From Streptomyces harbinensis (GTDB taxonomy: Bacteria > Actinomycetota > Actinomycetes > Streptomycetales > Streptomycetaceae): a stretch of 64,000 nucleotides of DNA. The DNA lies in the NCBI RefSeq assembly GCF_900116145.1, contig NZ_FPAB01000007.1, positions 157,316 to 221,315 of the forward strand, given 5' to 3'. The notes under the pieces were generated by a model. The model saw only the letters and a list, made by a program, of their open reading frames with translations. It ran no database searches and was not told the origin of the DNA. The position numbers and the translations under genes are program-made. Of the stretch, positions 49,413-59,563 are shown piece after piece (the first letter of the stretch is position 1; every line of letters starts with the position of its first letter).

Positions 49413-52400
49413 CTAGTCCCGCATCCGGGGCGGCAGCACCGGACGCCGCCGGTCCGGCACGTCCCCGTAGCCCGGCGGCTGAAGCGGCGGATGCCGCTCC
49501 AGCAGGTCCAGCGCGGTGCGCACCGCCGTGTCCAGCACCCCGTACCGGCCCTCCGCCCAGTCCAGCGGCGTACGCACCGAGGGGATGTCCGGCGCCACGC
49601 CGAAGTTCTCCACGCCCCAGCCGTAGCCCTCGAACCACGCCGCGTTCATCGGCACCGTGATCACCGAGCCGTCGCCCAGCCGGTGCCGCCCGGTGATGCC
49701 CACCACCCCGCCCCAGGTGCGGCTGCCGACCACCGGGCCGACCCCCTGCAACCGGAAGACGGCCGTGATCATGTCCCCGTCCGAGGAGGTCGCCTCGTCC
49801 GCCAGCGCCACCACGGGACCGCGCGGCGCGTCCGAGGCGTACGTCACCGGCTGCGCGTCCCGGGTCAGATCCCAGCCCACGATCGTCCGGGTCAGCTTCT
49901 CCACCACCAGCTCGCTGATGTGCCCGCCCGCGTTGCCCCGGACGTCCACGATCAGCGCCGGATAGGCGAACTCCCGCCGCAGATCCCGGTTGAACTGCGC
50001 CCACCCCGAGCCGCCCATGTCCGGGATGTGCACATAGCCGCACTTCCCGCCGCTCAGCCGGCGCACCACCGCCCGGCGCCGCGCCACCCAGTCCTGGTAC
50101 CGCAGCGGCCGGTCGTTGACCAGCGGCACGATCGCCACCCGGCGCTGCCCCGACCCGCCCTCCTCGGCGAACGTCAGCTCCACCGACGTCCCGCCCGTCG
50201 CCGCCAGCAGCGGATAGGGGCCCGCCACCTCGTCCACCGGCCGCCCGTCCACATGGGTGAGCAGCGCGCCCTCGCGCACCCCGCTGCCCGCCAGCGGCGA
50301 GCGCGCCTTCGGGTCCGAGGACTCGCCCGGCAGAATCCGCGCCAGCTGCCAGCCGCCCTCCTTGGCCCGGGTGAAGTCCGCCCCCAGCAGCCCCTGCGCC
50401 CGCTGGTAGTGCCGCGGCCCCTCACTGCGCCGCGCCCCGGTCACATAGGCGTGCGAGGTGCCCAGCTCGCCCAGCACCTCGCGCAGCAGATCCGCGAACT
50501 CGTCCGGCGTCGCCACCCGCTCCACCAGCGGCCGGTACTGCTCCAGCACCGCGTCCCAGTCCACCCCGCACATGCCGGGGTCCCAGAAGTACGCGCGGAC
50601 GATCCGGCCCGCCTCCGCGTACGCCTGCCGCCACTCCGCCGGCGGGTCCGCCTCGTGCACGATGCGCCGCAGATCCAGCTGCACCGTGGAATCGCCGTCG
50701 CCCAGCTCGGTGGCCGGCACGGCGCGCAGTTCGTCGTCCTCGCACACCACCATCCGGGTGCCGTCCACGCTCAGCGCGAACCAGTCCACGTCGTCGGTCA
50801 GCTCGGTGCGCTTGGCCTTCACCAGGTCGAAGTGCTCCAGCGTCGGCTTGCCCGAGGTGTCCGCCGGATTGAGGAAGGTCTCGCCCAGCGCGCCCGAGAT
50901 CGGCCAGCGCAGCCACACCAGACCGCCGCCGGCGACCGGGCGCAGCGCCGAGTACTTCGACGCCGACACCGGGAACGGCACCACCCGGCTGGCCAGGCCC
51001 TCCGCCTCCACCCGCACCGAGCCGTCCGCGCCGGTCGCGCTGCTGGTCTCGTCCGGGTCCAGGCCGCCGGCCGCCGGGCGCCCCTCCGGGGTGATCGCGA
51101 ACGGCGAGCGGGTCGCCGAGGACAGCGGCACCAGGTAGGGGCGCGAGCCCAGCGGGAAGGACAGATCGCCGCTGTGCACGTCGTACACCGGGTCGAAGCC
51201 GCGCCAGGAGAGGAACGCCAGGAACCGGCCGTCGCTGGTGAAGACCGGCTCCTCGTCCTCGAACCGGCCGTCCGTCACATCCAGGATCGTGCGCTCGCTC
51301 TCCGCGAGCCGGGCGATCTTGATCTGCGAGAGCGAGCGGCCGATGCCCGGGTGCGCCCAGGCCAGCCAGCGCGAGTCGGGCGAGAAGGCCAGGTCGCGGA
51401 CCGGGCCGTTGAGCGAGCGGATCAGCTCCACCGGCGCGGCGTCCATCTCGTCCTCCGCCTCCGGCACGGCGACCACCAGCAGCCGGCCGTCGTGCGAGGC
51501 CACCGCCAGCGTCCTGCCGTCCGGCGAGGCGGCCAGCTCCAGCACCCGGCCCAGGTCCCCGGCCCGCAGCCGGCGCGGGTCCCGGCCGCCGCTGGCGCGC
51601 GGCAGATGCGCGACCTCGATGGTGTCGGCGCCGTCCGCGTCCGTGATGTACGCGATCCGGCCGGTGTCGCCGAGCATCTCCGGCAGCCGCACCCGGACCC
51701 CGGGGGTGGCGGCGATGACCCGGGCCGGGCCGTCGCGGTGGGTGAGCCAGTAGAGGCTGCCGCGCACGCACACGGCGGAGGCGCGCCCGGTGGTGTCCAC
51801 GGCGAGCGAGTCGACGTGGCTGGCGGTGGGGACCTGGTAGCGGCGCCGTCCGGCGCGCGGGCCGCCCAGGCGCAGTTCCAGCCGGCGCGGTACGGCGCGC
51901 GGGTCGCTGAGGTCCCCGGCCAGCCACAGCTCGCCGGCGCAGCCGTAGATCACCCGCTCGCCGTCGGTGGCGGCGTGCCGGGCGTAGAACGTGTCGTGGT
52001 CGGTGTGCCGGCGCAGATCGCCGCCGTCGGGGCGGCAGGAGTAGAGGTTGCCGATCCCTTCGTGGTCGGAGAGGAAGGCGATGCGGTCGCCGACGAACAT
52101 CGGGGACTCGATGTGCCCGGGCAGGTCGGGCAGCAGCCGCTCGCCGTGCAGCCACAGCTGGCCGGTCGCCCCGCCCCGGTACCGCTTCCAGGCCGCCGGC
52201 TCGTGCGGGGCCTTGCCGGTCAGCAGCAGGGTGCGCCGCTCGCCGCCGCAGCCGCTGACGGCGATGTCGGAGACCGGTCCCCAGGGCAGCTGCTCGCCCG
52301 GGCTGCCGTCGAGCGCGACCTGGTAGGCCCAGGTGAAGTGGGAGAACGGCTGGTCCTGCGAGCCGACCGCCAGGATGCGCGGCTCGTGGCCGCCGCCGGG

Positions 52401-52724
52401 GTCGGGGGTCCAGCCGCAGACCCGGGTGTCGGTGGAGCCCCAGTACGTCAGCCGCCGCGCCGGGCCGCCGGTCACCGGGGCGAGGTAGATCTCCGGGTCC
52501 AGCGAGCGCCAGCCGGTGAAGGCGATCCACCGGCCGTCGGGGGAGAAGCGCGGGGTGCCGAGGCGGGTACGGTCCACGGTCAGCCGCCAGGCCCGCTCGG
52601 TACGGTGGCCGGGGGCGGGCAGCGGGGCGAGCCAGAGATCATCCTCGGCGGTGAAGCAGACCAGATCACCGTTCAGATGGGGGAACCGCAGATAGCTGTC
52701 AACGTGTTCGGCTTCGTCGCTCAC
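49413..52724 (-). CDS. Tricorn protease (S41 family)
   Basis: The protein of 1103 residues has an N-terminal six-bladed beta-propeller and a seven-bladed one (GTPRFSPDGRWIAFTGW, FMVGDRIAFLSDHEG-like MFVGDRIAFLSDHEGIGNLY), a C1 helix, PDZ (LAGSGVREGALLTHVDGRPV) and the S41 core. Catalytic residues as in Thermoplasma tricorn: His in LGTSHAYV, Ser in EATSSDGDM, Glu in GWGVENFG. It degrades oligopeptides released by the proteasome. GTG 52722-52724. It is divergent from the MMPL transporter. Confidence 0.93.
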   Translation of the reverse strand: MSDEAEHVDSYLRFPHLNGDLVCFTAEDDLWLAPLPAPGHRTERAWRLTVDRTRLGTPRFSPDGRWIAFTGWRSLDPEIYLAPVTGGPARRLTYWGSTDTRVCGWTPDPGGGHEPRILAVGSQDQPFSHFTWAYQVALDGSPGEQLPWGPVSDIAVSGCGGERRTLLLTGKAPHEPAAWKRYRGGATGQLWLHGERLLPDLPGHIESPMFVGDRIAFLSDHEGIGNLYSCRPDGGDLRRHTDHDTFYARHAATDGERVIYGCAGELWLAGDLSDPRAVPRRLELRLGGPRAGRRRYQVPTASHVDSLAVDTTGRASAVCVRGSLYWLTHRDGPARVIAATPGVRVRLPEMLGDTGRIAYITDADGADTIEVAHLPRASGGRDPRRLRAGDLGRVLELAASPDGRTLAVASHDGRLLVVAVPEAEDEMDAAPVELIRSLNGPVRDLAFSPDSRWLAWAHPGIGRSLSQIKIARLAESERTILDVTDGRFEDEEPVFTSDGRFLAFLSWRGFDPVYDVHSGDLSFPLGSRPYLVPLSSATRSPFAITPEGRPAAGGLDPDETSSATGADGSVRVEAEGLASRVVPFPVSASKYSALRPVAGGGLVWLRWPISGALGETFLNPADTSGKPTLEHFDLVKAKRTELTDDVDWFALSVDGTRMVVCEDDELRAVPATELGDGDSTVQLDLRRIVHEADPPAEWRQAYAEAGRIVRAYFWDPGMCGVDWDAVLEQYRPLVERVATPDEFADLLREVLGELGTSHAYVTGARRSEGPRHYQRAQGLLGADFTRAKEGGWQLARILPGESSDPKARSPLAGSGVREGALLTHVDGRPVDEVAGPYPLLAATGGTSVELTFAEEGGSGQRRVAIVPLVNDRPLRYQDWVARRRAVVRRLSGGKCGYVHIPDMGGSGWAQFNRDLRREFAYPALIVDVRGNAGGHISELVVEKLTRTIVGWDLTRDAQPVTYASDAPRGPVVALADEATSSDGDMITAVFRLQGVGPVVGSRTWGGVVGITGRHRLGDGSVITVPMNAAWFEGYGWGVENFGVAPDIPSVRTPLDWAEGRYGVLDTAVRTALDLLERHPPLQPPGYGDVPDRRRPVLPPRMRD

Positions 52725-52770
52725 GGTTCCATGCTTCGGCGCAGCATGCCCCAGGGCAACTCGTGAAGGA

Positions 52771-52851
52771 TCAGTTCATGTGATCTAGGCCACATTATGG
52801 CAATTTCTCTCATCCCGCCCGACCGGGTCGGCGTCTCGTGACATGAACTGA
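52771..52851. promoter_or_regulatory. Paired inverted half-sites between tricorn and MMPL genes
   Basis: TCAGTTCATGT (52771-52781) and ACATGAACTGA (52841-52851) are exact reverse complements 59 bases apart, in the divergent promoter of tricorn (minus) and MMPL (plus). Between them ATGTG...CACAT (52778-52795) forms another short repeat. Candidate binding sites of a shared regulator, possibly looping. Confidence 0.5.
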
Positions 52852-52902
52852 CACATCTCTTCCCTGCACACGCCCAGATACCCGGACAGGAGAACCTGCC
52901 CC

Positions 52903-55137
52903 GTGGCTACGTTTCTATACAAGCTCGGCCGCCTGAGTTTCCGGCGCCGCTGGCTGGTGGTGTCCGTATGGATGGCCCTGCTGGTCGCCATCGGCGCCGC
53001 GTCGGCCACCGCCGGTGACCCCGCCGAGGAAGAGTTCTCGCTGCCCGGGACCGAGGCACAGCAGGCGTTCGACCTGTTGGAGCGGGAATTCCCCCAGGCC
53101 AACGCCGAGGCGCTGAGCACCACGGTGGTCTTCCAGGCCCCCGAGGGCCAGGACATCAGCGACCCCGCCAACCAGGCCATCGTCCAGTCCGTCATCGACG
53201 AGCTGTCCACCGGTGACAACGTCATATCCGTCACCAACCCGTACGAGGGCGGCCAGCTCAGCCAGGACGGCTCCATCGGCTACCTCGACGTCACCTACGA
53301 CGGCAGCTGGGCGGACGTCACCGACGACATGCGCGACCAGTTCGCCGCCGCCGTCGACACCGGCCGCGACGCCGGGCTGACCGTCGAGTCCAGCGGTGAG
53401 CTGGCCATGGCCGAGATGGACATGGGCAGCGGCGAGATCATCGGCATCATCGTCGCCGCCATCGTGCTCGTCATCACCTTCGGCTCGCTCGTCGCCGCCG
53501 GCCTGCCGCTGCTCACCGCCCTCATCGGGGTCGGCGTGGGCATGTCCGGCATCGCCGCGCTCTCCGCCACCCTCGGCCTGACCGAGATGACCGGCATCCT
53601 CGCGATGATGATCGGTCTGGCGGTCGGCATCGACTACGCCCTGTTCATCGCCTCCCGCTACCGGGCCGAACTCATCGCCGGGCACAGCCGCGAGGAGGCC
53701 GCCGGCCGCGCCGTGGGCACCGCCGGCTCCGCCGTGGTCTTCGCCGGTCTGACCGTCGTCATCGCCCTGGCGGGCCTGGCCGTCGTCAACATCCCGATCC
53801 TCACCAAGATGGGTCTGGCCGCCGCCGCCACCGTCGTGGTCGCGGTGCTGGTCGCCCTCACCCTGGTGCCGGCCGCCCTGGCGATCGTCGGCAAGCGGAT
53901 CTTCGGCAAGAAGCTCCGCAGCCAGAACCCCGAGACCGGCGTTCCCACCACCCTCAGCCGCAACGGCAAGGAGAACTTCGGCTCCCGCTGGGCCAAGGGC
54001 GTGCTGCGCCGCCCGTGGACGGTGCTGATCGCCTCCGTCGCCGGTCTCGGCCTGCTGGCCGCGCCGGTCGCCAGCCTGGAACTGGGGCTGCCCGACAACG
54101 GAACCCAGGCGCCGGACACCACCCAGCGCAAGGCGTACGACCTGCTCTCCGAGGGCTTCGGCCCCGGCTTCAACGGCCCCCTCATGGTGGTCATCGAGGC
54201 CCCCGACGGCGATGTGATGGCCTCCGCCGACACCATCGCCGAGCGCATCGGCGCCCTGGACGACGTGGTGGCCACCGCCCCCGCGTTCCCGAACGAGGCC
54301 GGTAACGTCGCGATGATGTCGGTGTTCCCGGGCAGCAACCCCTCCAGCACCGAGACCAGTGACCTGGTCGCCGAGATCCGCAACGACCTGGCGCCGGAGC
54401 TGGAGTCGGAGACCGGCGTGAACATCCTGGTGTCGGGCCAGACCGCTGCCCAGAGCGACTTCTCGCAGGTTCTCTCGGACGCGCTCGTCCCGTACCTGGC
54501 GCTGGTCGTCGGCCTCGCCTTCATCCTGCTGATGCTCGTCTTCCGCTCCGTGCTGGTGCCGCTGAAGGCCGCCCTCGGCTTCCTGCTGTCGGTGCTCGCC
54601 TCCCTCGGCGCTGTCGTCGCGGTCTACCAGTGGGGCTGGCTGGGCGCGTTCGGCGCCGAGCCGCAGCCGATCATGAGCATGATGCCGATCTTCATGATCG
54701 GTGTGGTCTTCGGTCTCGCCATGGACTACGAGGTCTTCCTCGTGACCCGGATGCGCGAGGCCCACGTCCACGGCGAGGACCCGCGCCAGGCGATCGTCAC
54801 CGGCTTCAACCTGAACGCCCGGGTCGTCACCGCCGCCGCCGTCATCATGATCTCCGTCTTCGCCGGGTTCATGACCATGGGCGAGTCGATGGTCATGATG
54901 ATGGGCTTCGGTCTCGCGATGGCGATCCTGCTGGACGCCTTCGTGGTCCGGATGACGATCGTGCCCGCCGTCATGGGCCTGCTGGGCGAGCGCGCCTGGT
55001 GGATGCCCAAGTGGCTGGACCGCATCCTGCCCAACGTCGACGTCGAGGGCGAGACGCTGGAGAAGTACCTGGAGTCCAACGGCAAGGGCCGCGCCGCGGC
55101 CGAGGCCAAGGAGCCCGAGCCGGCCGGCGTCAGCTGA
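52903..55137 (+). CDS. MMPL-family RND transporter
   Basis: The protein of 744 residues has two halves, each with an extracellular domain and a bundle of spans (VVSVWMALLVAIGAASATAG; IIGIIVAAIVLVITFGSLVA; YLALVVGLAFILLMLVFRSV), GLAVGIDYALFIASRYR and GLAMDYEVFLVTRMRE with the Asp-Tyr pairs of proton relay in TM4 and TM10. MMPL proteins export lipids or siderophores using proton motive force. GTG 52903, with AGGAG about 10 bases upstream. Substrate unknown. Confidence 0.92.
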   Translation: MATFLYKLGRLSFRRRWLVVSVWMALLVAIGAASATAGDPAEEEFSLPGTEAQQAFDLLEREFPQANAEALSTTVVFQAPEGQDISDPANQAIVQSVIDELSTGDNVISVTNPYEGGQLSQDGSIGYLDVTYDGSWADVTDDMRDQFAAAVDTGRDAGLTVESSGELAMAEMDMGSGEIIGIIVAAIVLVITFGSLVAAGLPLLTALIGVGVGMSGIAALSATLGLTEMTGILAMMIGLAVGIDYALFIASRYRAELIAGHSREEAAGRAVGTAGSAVVFAGLTVVIALAGLAVVNIPILTKMGLAAAATVVVAVLVALTLVPAALAIVGKRIFGKKLRSQNPETGVPTTLSRNGKENFGSRWAKGVLRRPWTVLIASVAGLGLLAAPVASLELGLPDNGTQAPDTTQRKAYDLLSEGFGPGFNGPLMVVIEAPDGDVMASADTIAERIGALDDVVATAPAFPNEAGNVAMMSVFPGSNPSSTETSDLVAEIRNDLAPELESETGVNILVSGQTAAQSDFSQVLSDALVPYLALVVGLAFILLMLVFRSVLVPLKAALGFLLSVLASLGAVVAVYQWGWLGAFGAEPQPIMSMMPIFMIGVVFGLAMDYEVFLVTRMREAHVHGEDPRQAIVTGFNLNARVVTAAAVIMISVFAGFMTMGESMVMMMGFGLAMAILLDAFVVRMTIVPAVMGLLGERAWWMPKWLDRILPNVDVEGETLEKYLESNGKGRAAAEAKEPEPAGVS

Positions 55138-55159
55138 CCCGTCCGGGACGCCTCCCCCG

Positions 55160-55209
55160 CGGAGCCCGGCCGCCGTACACCCGCACGGGTGCGCGGTGGC
55201 CGGGCTCCG
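55160..55209 (+). terminator. Terminator after the MMPL gene
   Basis: CGGAGCCCGGCC (55160-55171) and GGCCGGGCTCCG (55198-55209) form a 12-bp perfect stem; its loop contains another small hairpin (ACCCGCACGGGT). Confidence 0.85.
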
Positions 55210-55309
55210 GGCCGTTCCGGGCCGTTCCCGGCCGTCCCGCCCCGCCCGCCTGTTCCGGGTCCGGCCGCTCGGCTAGCATCGGCAGCCGGCGACCCCGGGA
55301 GGGACCAGG

Positions 55310-56083
55310 ATGCGACGCACCGTCGGCACCGTCGCGCTCGTGGTGACGCTCGCCGCCACCACCGCCGGAACCGGCCACGCCGCTCCGGCAGCCGCAGGCC
55401 CGGCCGGCTGTGTCCCCGAGGCCGCGCTCGACCCGGGCACCGAGGCCGGCGCCGACGCGCTGCTCACCCTGGTCGACACCCTGCGCGCACACGGCGCGGA
55501 CGACCGGGCCGTCGACACCGAACTCGCCGCCCGCGCCTGCCTGGTCCGCGCGGACACCGAGCCGGACGTCCCCGGCACCGACCTGATCGCCCTGGACGCC
55601 CCCGACGTCTACGTCATCACCACCGTGGACGGCCGCGAGCGCTGGGTCGCCATCAGCGCCTGGCAGTGGCAGACCGTCCCCGGCCCGCCGATGCACGGCG
55701 CCCAGGCCGTGGCCACCTGGTTCGACGGCGCGATCGAGCCCGTCCTCCAGGTCCTGCACCACAGCGGCACCACCCCCGCCTACCCCAGCGTCAGCCGCGA
55801 GGACGCCGCCGAGGTGAACGCCCACGGCACCGGCTTCCTCATGACGCCGCGGCAGAACGCCACCGACACCGACGTGGCCACCGGACGCACCGCGCTGGTC
55901 TTCGAGACGGCGCAGGACACCTGCGGCCCGCTGACGGTCCGTTCGGCCTTCGCCCACACCTGGCACGCCACGAGCATCGACAGCCTCGCCGTACACGCCG
56001 AGGGCCCGGCCTTCGGCTGGACCTCCACCGAAAACCGGGCCCTCGCGCTGAGCCCGCCCACCGAGGTGGACGTCAGCTGCTGA
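55310..56083 (+). CDS. Secreted protein of unknown function
   Basis: The protein of 257 residues has a signal peptide (MRRTVGTVALVVTLAATTAG, cleavage near GHA-AP) and four cysteines in the mature part. Three tryptophans occur close together in VAISAWQWQTVPGPP. No family recognised. ATG 55310 follows GGGAGGG. It is convergent with the penicillin-binding protein gene. It could be a wall- or medium-associated protein. Confidence 0.7.
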   Translation: MRRTVGTVALVVTLAATTAGTGHAAPAAAGPAGCVPEAALDPGTEAGADALLTLVDTLRAHGADDRAVDTELAARACLVRADTEPDVPGTDLIALDAPDVYVITTVDGRERWVAISAWQWQTVPGPPMHGAQAVATWFDGAIEPVLQVLHHSGTTPAYPSVSREDAAEVNAHGTGFLMTPRQNATDTDVATGRTALVFETAQDTCGPLTVRSAFAHTWHATSIDSLAVHAEGPAFGWTSTENRALALSPPTEVDVSC

Positions 56084-56104
56084 CCGGCGCCCCGGCCGGC
56101 GCGC

Positions 56105-57739
56105 TCACGGCGCGGCGGCCAGGACCTGGGCCACCACCGGGCCCGCGTTGCTGCCGCCGTGGCCGGAGTCGGGGACCACCGCCGCCACCGCCAGGTCGTT
56201 GCGGTAGCCGGTGAACCAGGCGTTCGGCTTGTCCTGGCCGTCGACCTCCGCCGAGCCGGTCTTCGCGCCGATGTCGCCGTCGAGGCCGGACATCGCCTCG
56301 GCCGCCGTGCCGCCCACCGCCGTGCGGTGCATCAGCGACCGCAGCTCCTCGGCGGTGGCCGCCGACGGGCCGGTGGCCGTGGCCAGTTCGCGCCCGCCGA
56401 TCCCGGCCGGCACCAGATACGGCTGCCGGAACGTCCCGGACTTCACGGTCGCCGACACCGAGGCCATCGTCATCGGGTTCATCCGCACGCCGCCCTGGCC
56501 GATCAGCGAGGCCGCCATCTGCGCCAGCGACTGGGTGGGCACCGCGCCGTCCAGCGTGGCGACGCCCACGCTCCAGGTCAGGCCCAGCCCGAACACGTCC
56601 CGCGCGTAGTCGCCCAGCGCCTCGTCCGACAGCTCCGGGGCCTGGCTGATGAACGCCGTGTTGCAGGAGGCGGCGAAGCTGTCCGCGAACGTACCGTCCT
56701 TGATCTCGAACTTGTCGAGGTTCTGGAACTGCCAGCCGCCGTGCTCGAAGTACTTCGGGCACGGGTGCTTCGCCCCGGCCGAGGCCAGGCCCTCGTCGAT
56801 GAGCAGCCCGGCCGTCACGATCTTGAAGGTGGAGCCCGGCGCGTAACTGCCCTGGAGCGCCGTGTCGAAGCCGTCCGCCGGGGCGTTGGCCAGGCCCTGG
56901 ATGGCGCCGGTGCTCGGCTGGACCGCCACCACCGCCGCCCGGTCCTTGTCCGCCACCGCCGCCTCGGCCGCCGCCTGGATCGCCGGCACGATCGTGGTCG
57001 GTACCTCGCCGGGCACCGGCTCCGCCAGCTCCAGCAGCTCCTCGACCGTGCCGCCCTCCGCGTCCGCGATCCGGGTGACGACGGCCGGGGAACCGCCCGC
57101 GTGGGCCGCGAAGCGCCCGGCTATGTCCTCCAGCACGTGCGCCAGCGTCGGATGCGCCGCGGCGGTCAGCTCGCCGCCCTCCGCGTCCAGCACCGTCACC
57201 GGCGGCAGCCCGTCGCCCGGACCGGTCTCGATGCGCAGCCCCTCGTCCAGCCCCGGGTGCAGCACGGACGGCTCCCAGTCGACGACGATCTCGCCGCTGG
57301 CCGCGTCCCGCACCACGGTCAGCTCGGAGTCGTAGGACCACTCCCGCACCGGCAGGTCCTCGTAGCCGATGCTCGCCGCCACGCTGAACGGCACCGACTC
57401 GCCTTCCGGTGTGCCCGCGCTCAGCGTGAGGTCCGTCACCGCCGCGCCCTCGGCCAGCGAGGCCAGCGCCTCCTCGGCCGCCGCCGCGTCGTCGGTCAGC
57501 GCCGCCGCACCGGCGGCGTCACCGGCCGCCCACGCGTCCAGGAAGTCACCGGAGACCTCCAGCACCTCCGCCTCGGACGGCGGCGCCGCACCGTCGTCCG
57601 GTGTGTCGTCCGAGGTGGCCGCCGCGTTCTGTGTGCCCGGCCCGTCGTCGCCCAGCATGCTGTAGGCACCGAACCCGGCGCCCGCCGCCACCACCACGAA
57701 AACCCCAGCGATGACGGCAACTTTCTGCCCGTTCCGCAT
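56105..57739 (-). CDS. Penicillin-binding transpeptidase with NTF2-like (MecA-N) domain
   Basis: The protein of 544 residues has an N-terminal span (VAVIAGVFVVVAAGAGFGAY), an MecA-N/NTF2-like domain (about 55-160), and a transpeptidase domain with S303-T-F-K306 (PGSTFK), S358-C-N360 and K493-T-G495. It cross-links peptidoglycan. ATG 57737-57739. It is encoded next to protein O-mannosyltransferase as in other Streptomyces. Confidence 0.93.
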   Translation of the reverse strand: MRNGQKVAVIAGVFVVVAAGAGFGAYSMLGDDGPGTQNAAATSDDTPDDGAAPPSEAEVLEVSGDFLDAWAAGDAAGAAALTDDAAAAEEALASLAEGAAVTDLTLSAGTPEGESVPFSVAASIGYEDLPVREWSYDSELTVVRDAASGEIVVDWEPSVLHPGLDEGLRIETGPGDGLPPVTVLDAEGGELTAAAHPTLAHVLEDIAGRFAAHAGGSPAVVTRIADAEGGTVEELLELAEPVPGEVPTTIVPAIQAAAEAAVADKDRAAVVAVQPSTGAIQGLANAPADGFDTALQGSYAPGSTFKIVTAGLLIDEGLASAGAKHPCPKYFEHGGWQFQNLDKFEIKDGTFADSFAASCNTAFISQAPELSDEALGDYARDVFGLGLTWSVGVATLDGAVPTQSLAQMAASLIGQGGVRMNPMTMASVSATVKSGTFRQPYLVPAGIGGRELATATGPSAATAEELRSLMHRTAVGGTAAEAMSGLDGDIGAKTGSAEVDGQDKPNAWFTGYRNDLAVAAVVPDSGHGGSNAGPVVAQVLAAAP

Positions 57740-57803
57740 CCCGTCCCTGCCCCTCGATCCACCCCGCGTGCGCAGCCTACAAGCACGCGCTGACACCCCG
57801 TGA

Positions 57804-59531
57804 TCACACCCAGCTGGAGAGCCACATCCGCGCGCGCCAGCCGTCCAGGGAGATCTCCTGGCCGGAGTAAACGGGGTAGAAGTAGATGAAGTTCCACACG
57901 ATCAGCAGCACCAGCACCCCGGCCGCCACCACCCCCAGCGCCCGGCGGCGTTCCGGGCAGCCGGGCGGCCCCAGCAGCGCCCCGATCAGCAGCGTGACCG
58001 CCAGGCACAGGAACGGCACCAGCACCACCGAGTAGAACGAGAAGATCGTCCGCTCCTGGTACAGGAACCACGGCAGATAGCCCGCCGCCACCCCGCACAG
58101 CACCGCGCCCGCCCGCCAGTCGCGGCGCAGCGCCCAGCGCCACAGCGCGTACACCAGCGCCGCGCACGCCGCCCACCACAGCAGCGGGGTGCCGAGCGCC
58201 AGCACCTCCCGCACACAGCCCCCCTCGCGGGCGCAGCCGTCCTCGCCCGGGTCGCGGGACTCGTAGAAGTACAGCACCGGCCGGCCCAGCACCAGCCAGC
58301 TGAAGGGGTGCGACTCGTAGGTGTGCTCCGAGGTCAGCCCGAGGTGGAAGGTGTACACCTCGCTGGTGTAGTGCCACAGGCTGCGCAGCGGCCCCGGCAC
58401 CCACGCCCAGTCGCTGGGCCCGGCGCCCGCCCGCTCCGCCCAGTCGCGGTAGTAGCCGCCGGAGGTGGCGAACCAGCCCGTCCACGACAGCAGGTAGACC
58501 GCGAGCGACACCGGTACCAGGGAGACGAACGCGGGCAGCGCGTCCTTGCGCAGCGCCGCCAGCGGGGCGTGCCGGGCGCCGGCGGTGCGGCGGGCGGCGG
58601 CGTCCCACAGCACGGTGAGGATGCCGAAGGCGGCCAGGACGTACAGGCCGTTCCACTTGGTGGCGCAGGCCAGGCCCAGGCACACCCCGGCCACCAGCCG
58701 CCAGGGGCGCGCGCCCAGGCCCAGGCGCTCGGCGGTGGTCCGGTCCGGGCGCAGTACGGTCTCCCCGGCGGTGGGCAGCGCGGCGGCGAGCCGTTCCCTG
58801 GCCCGGTCGCGGTCCACCAGCAGCGCGCCGAACGCGGCGAGCAGCCAGAACATCAGCACCAGGTCGACCAGCGCGGTGCGGCTCATCACGAAGTGCAGCC
58901 CGTCCACCGCCATCAGCAGCCCGGCCAGGCAGCCCAGGGCGGTGGAGCGGAACAGCCGCCGGCCGATGCGGCAGAGCAGGAAGACCGAGACGGTGCCCAG
59001 CAGCGCCATCATGAAGCGCCAGCCGAAGGGGTTCATGCCGAACGCCCACTCGCCCAGCGCGATCATCCACTTGCCGACCGGCGGGTGCACGATGTAGGCG
59101 GCGGTGTCGGTGACGGGCACGTCGCCGTTGATGATGCGTTCGTTGGCGTCGTCCGGCCAGATCGTCTCGTAGCCGTGCTGGAGCAGCGACCAGGCGTCCT
59201 TGGCGTAGTACGTCTCGTCGAAGATCACCGCGTCCGGCTCGCCGAGCCGGGTGAAGCGCAGCGCCCCGGCGAGCGTCGCCACCAGCAGCGGGCCCAGCCA
59301 GCCCAGCGCCCGGGTCAGCCGGGCCGCCGCGCCGGGGGCGACGCCCAGCCAGCGCCACAGCCGGCCGGCCCCGGGCGGGTGGGGCGGCACCAGCCGCTCG
59401 CGGATCCCGCCGGGGCCGGCCGGCGGCGCATAGCCGAAGGACCGCAGCCGCCGCGCCCAGCCGCCGGGCTCGGGGCGGGGCGGGGCGTCGGTCGGCGTCG
59501 GGCCGCTGTCGGTACTCCTCACGCGGGCCAT
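57804..59531 (-). CDS. pmt: Protein O-mannosyltransferase (GT39)
   Basis: The protein of 575 residues has about ten spans. PMT motifs are LRFTRLGEPDAVIFDETYYA (the DE pair in loop 1), HPPVGKWMI and a C-terminal YFYPVYSGQEISLDGWRARM. It transfers mannose from polyprenyl-phosphate-mannose to Ser/Thr of secreted proteins during Sec export. ATG 59529-59531. Divergent from rsmI with only 32 bases between starts. Its mannose donor could come from the enzyme at 14553-15299. Confidence 0.93.
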   Translation of the reverse strand: MARVRSTDSGPTPTDAPPRPEPGGWARRLRSFGYAPPAGPGGIRERLVPPHPPGAGRLWRWLGVAPGAAARLTRALGWLGPLLVATLAGALRFTRLGEPDAVIFDETYYAKDAWSLLQHGYETIWPDDANERIINGDVPVTDTAAYIVHPPVGKWMIALGEWAFGMNPFGWRFMMALLGTVSVFLLCRIGRRLFRSTALGCLAGLLMAVDGLHFVMSRTALVDLVLMFWLLAAFGALLVDRDRARERLAAALPTAGETVLRPDRTTAERLGLGARPWRLVAGVCLGLACATKWNGLYVLAAFGILTVLWDAAARRTAGARHAPLAALRKDALPAFVSLVPVSLAVYLLSWTGWFATSGGYYRDWAERAGAGPSDWAWVPGPLRSLWHYTSEVYTFHLGLTSEHTYESHPFSWLVLGRPVLYFYESRDPGEDGCAREGGCVREVLALGTPLLWWAACAALVYALWRWALRRDWRAGAVLCGVAAGYLPWFLYQERTIFSFYSVVLVPFLCLAVTLLIGALLGPPGCPERRRALGVVAAGVLVLLIVWNFIYFYPVYSGQEISLDGWRARMWLSSWV

Positions 59532-59563
59532 CTTGACATCCGGGTCCTGAAAGGATGGGGCGC

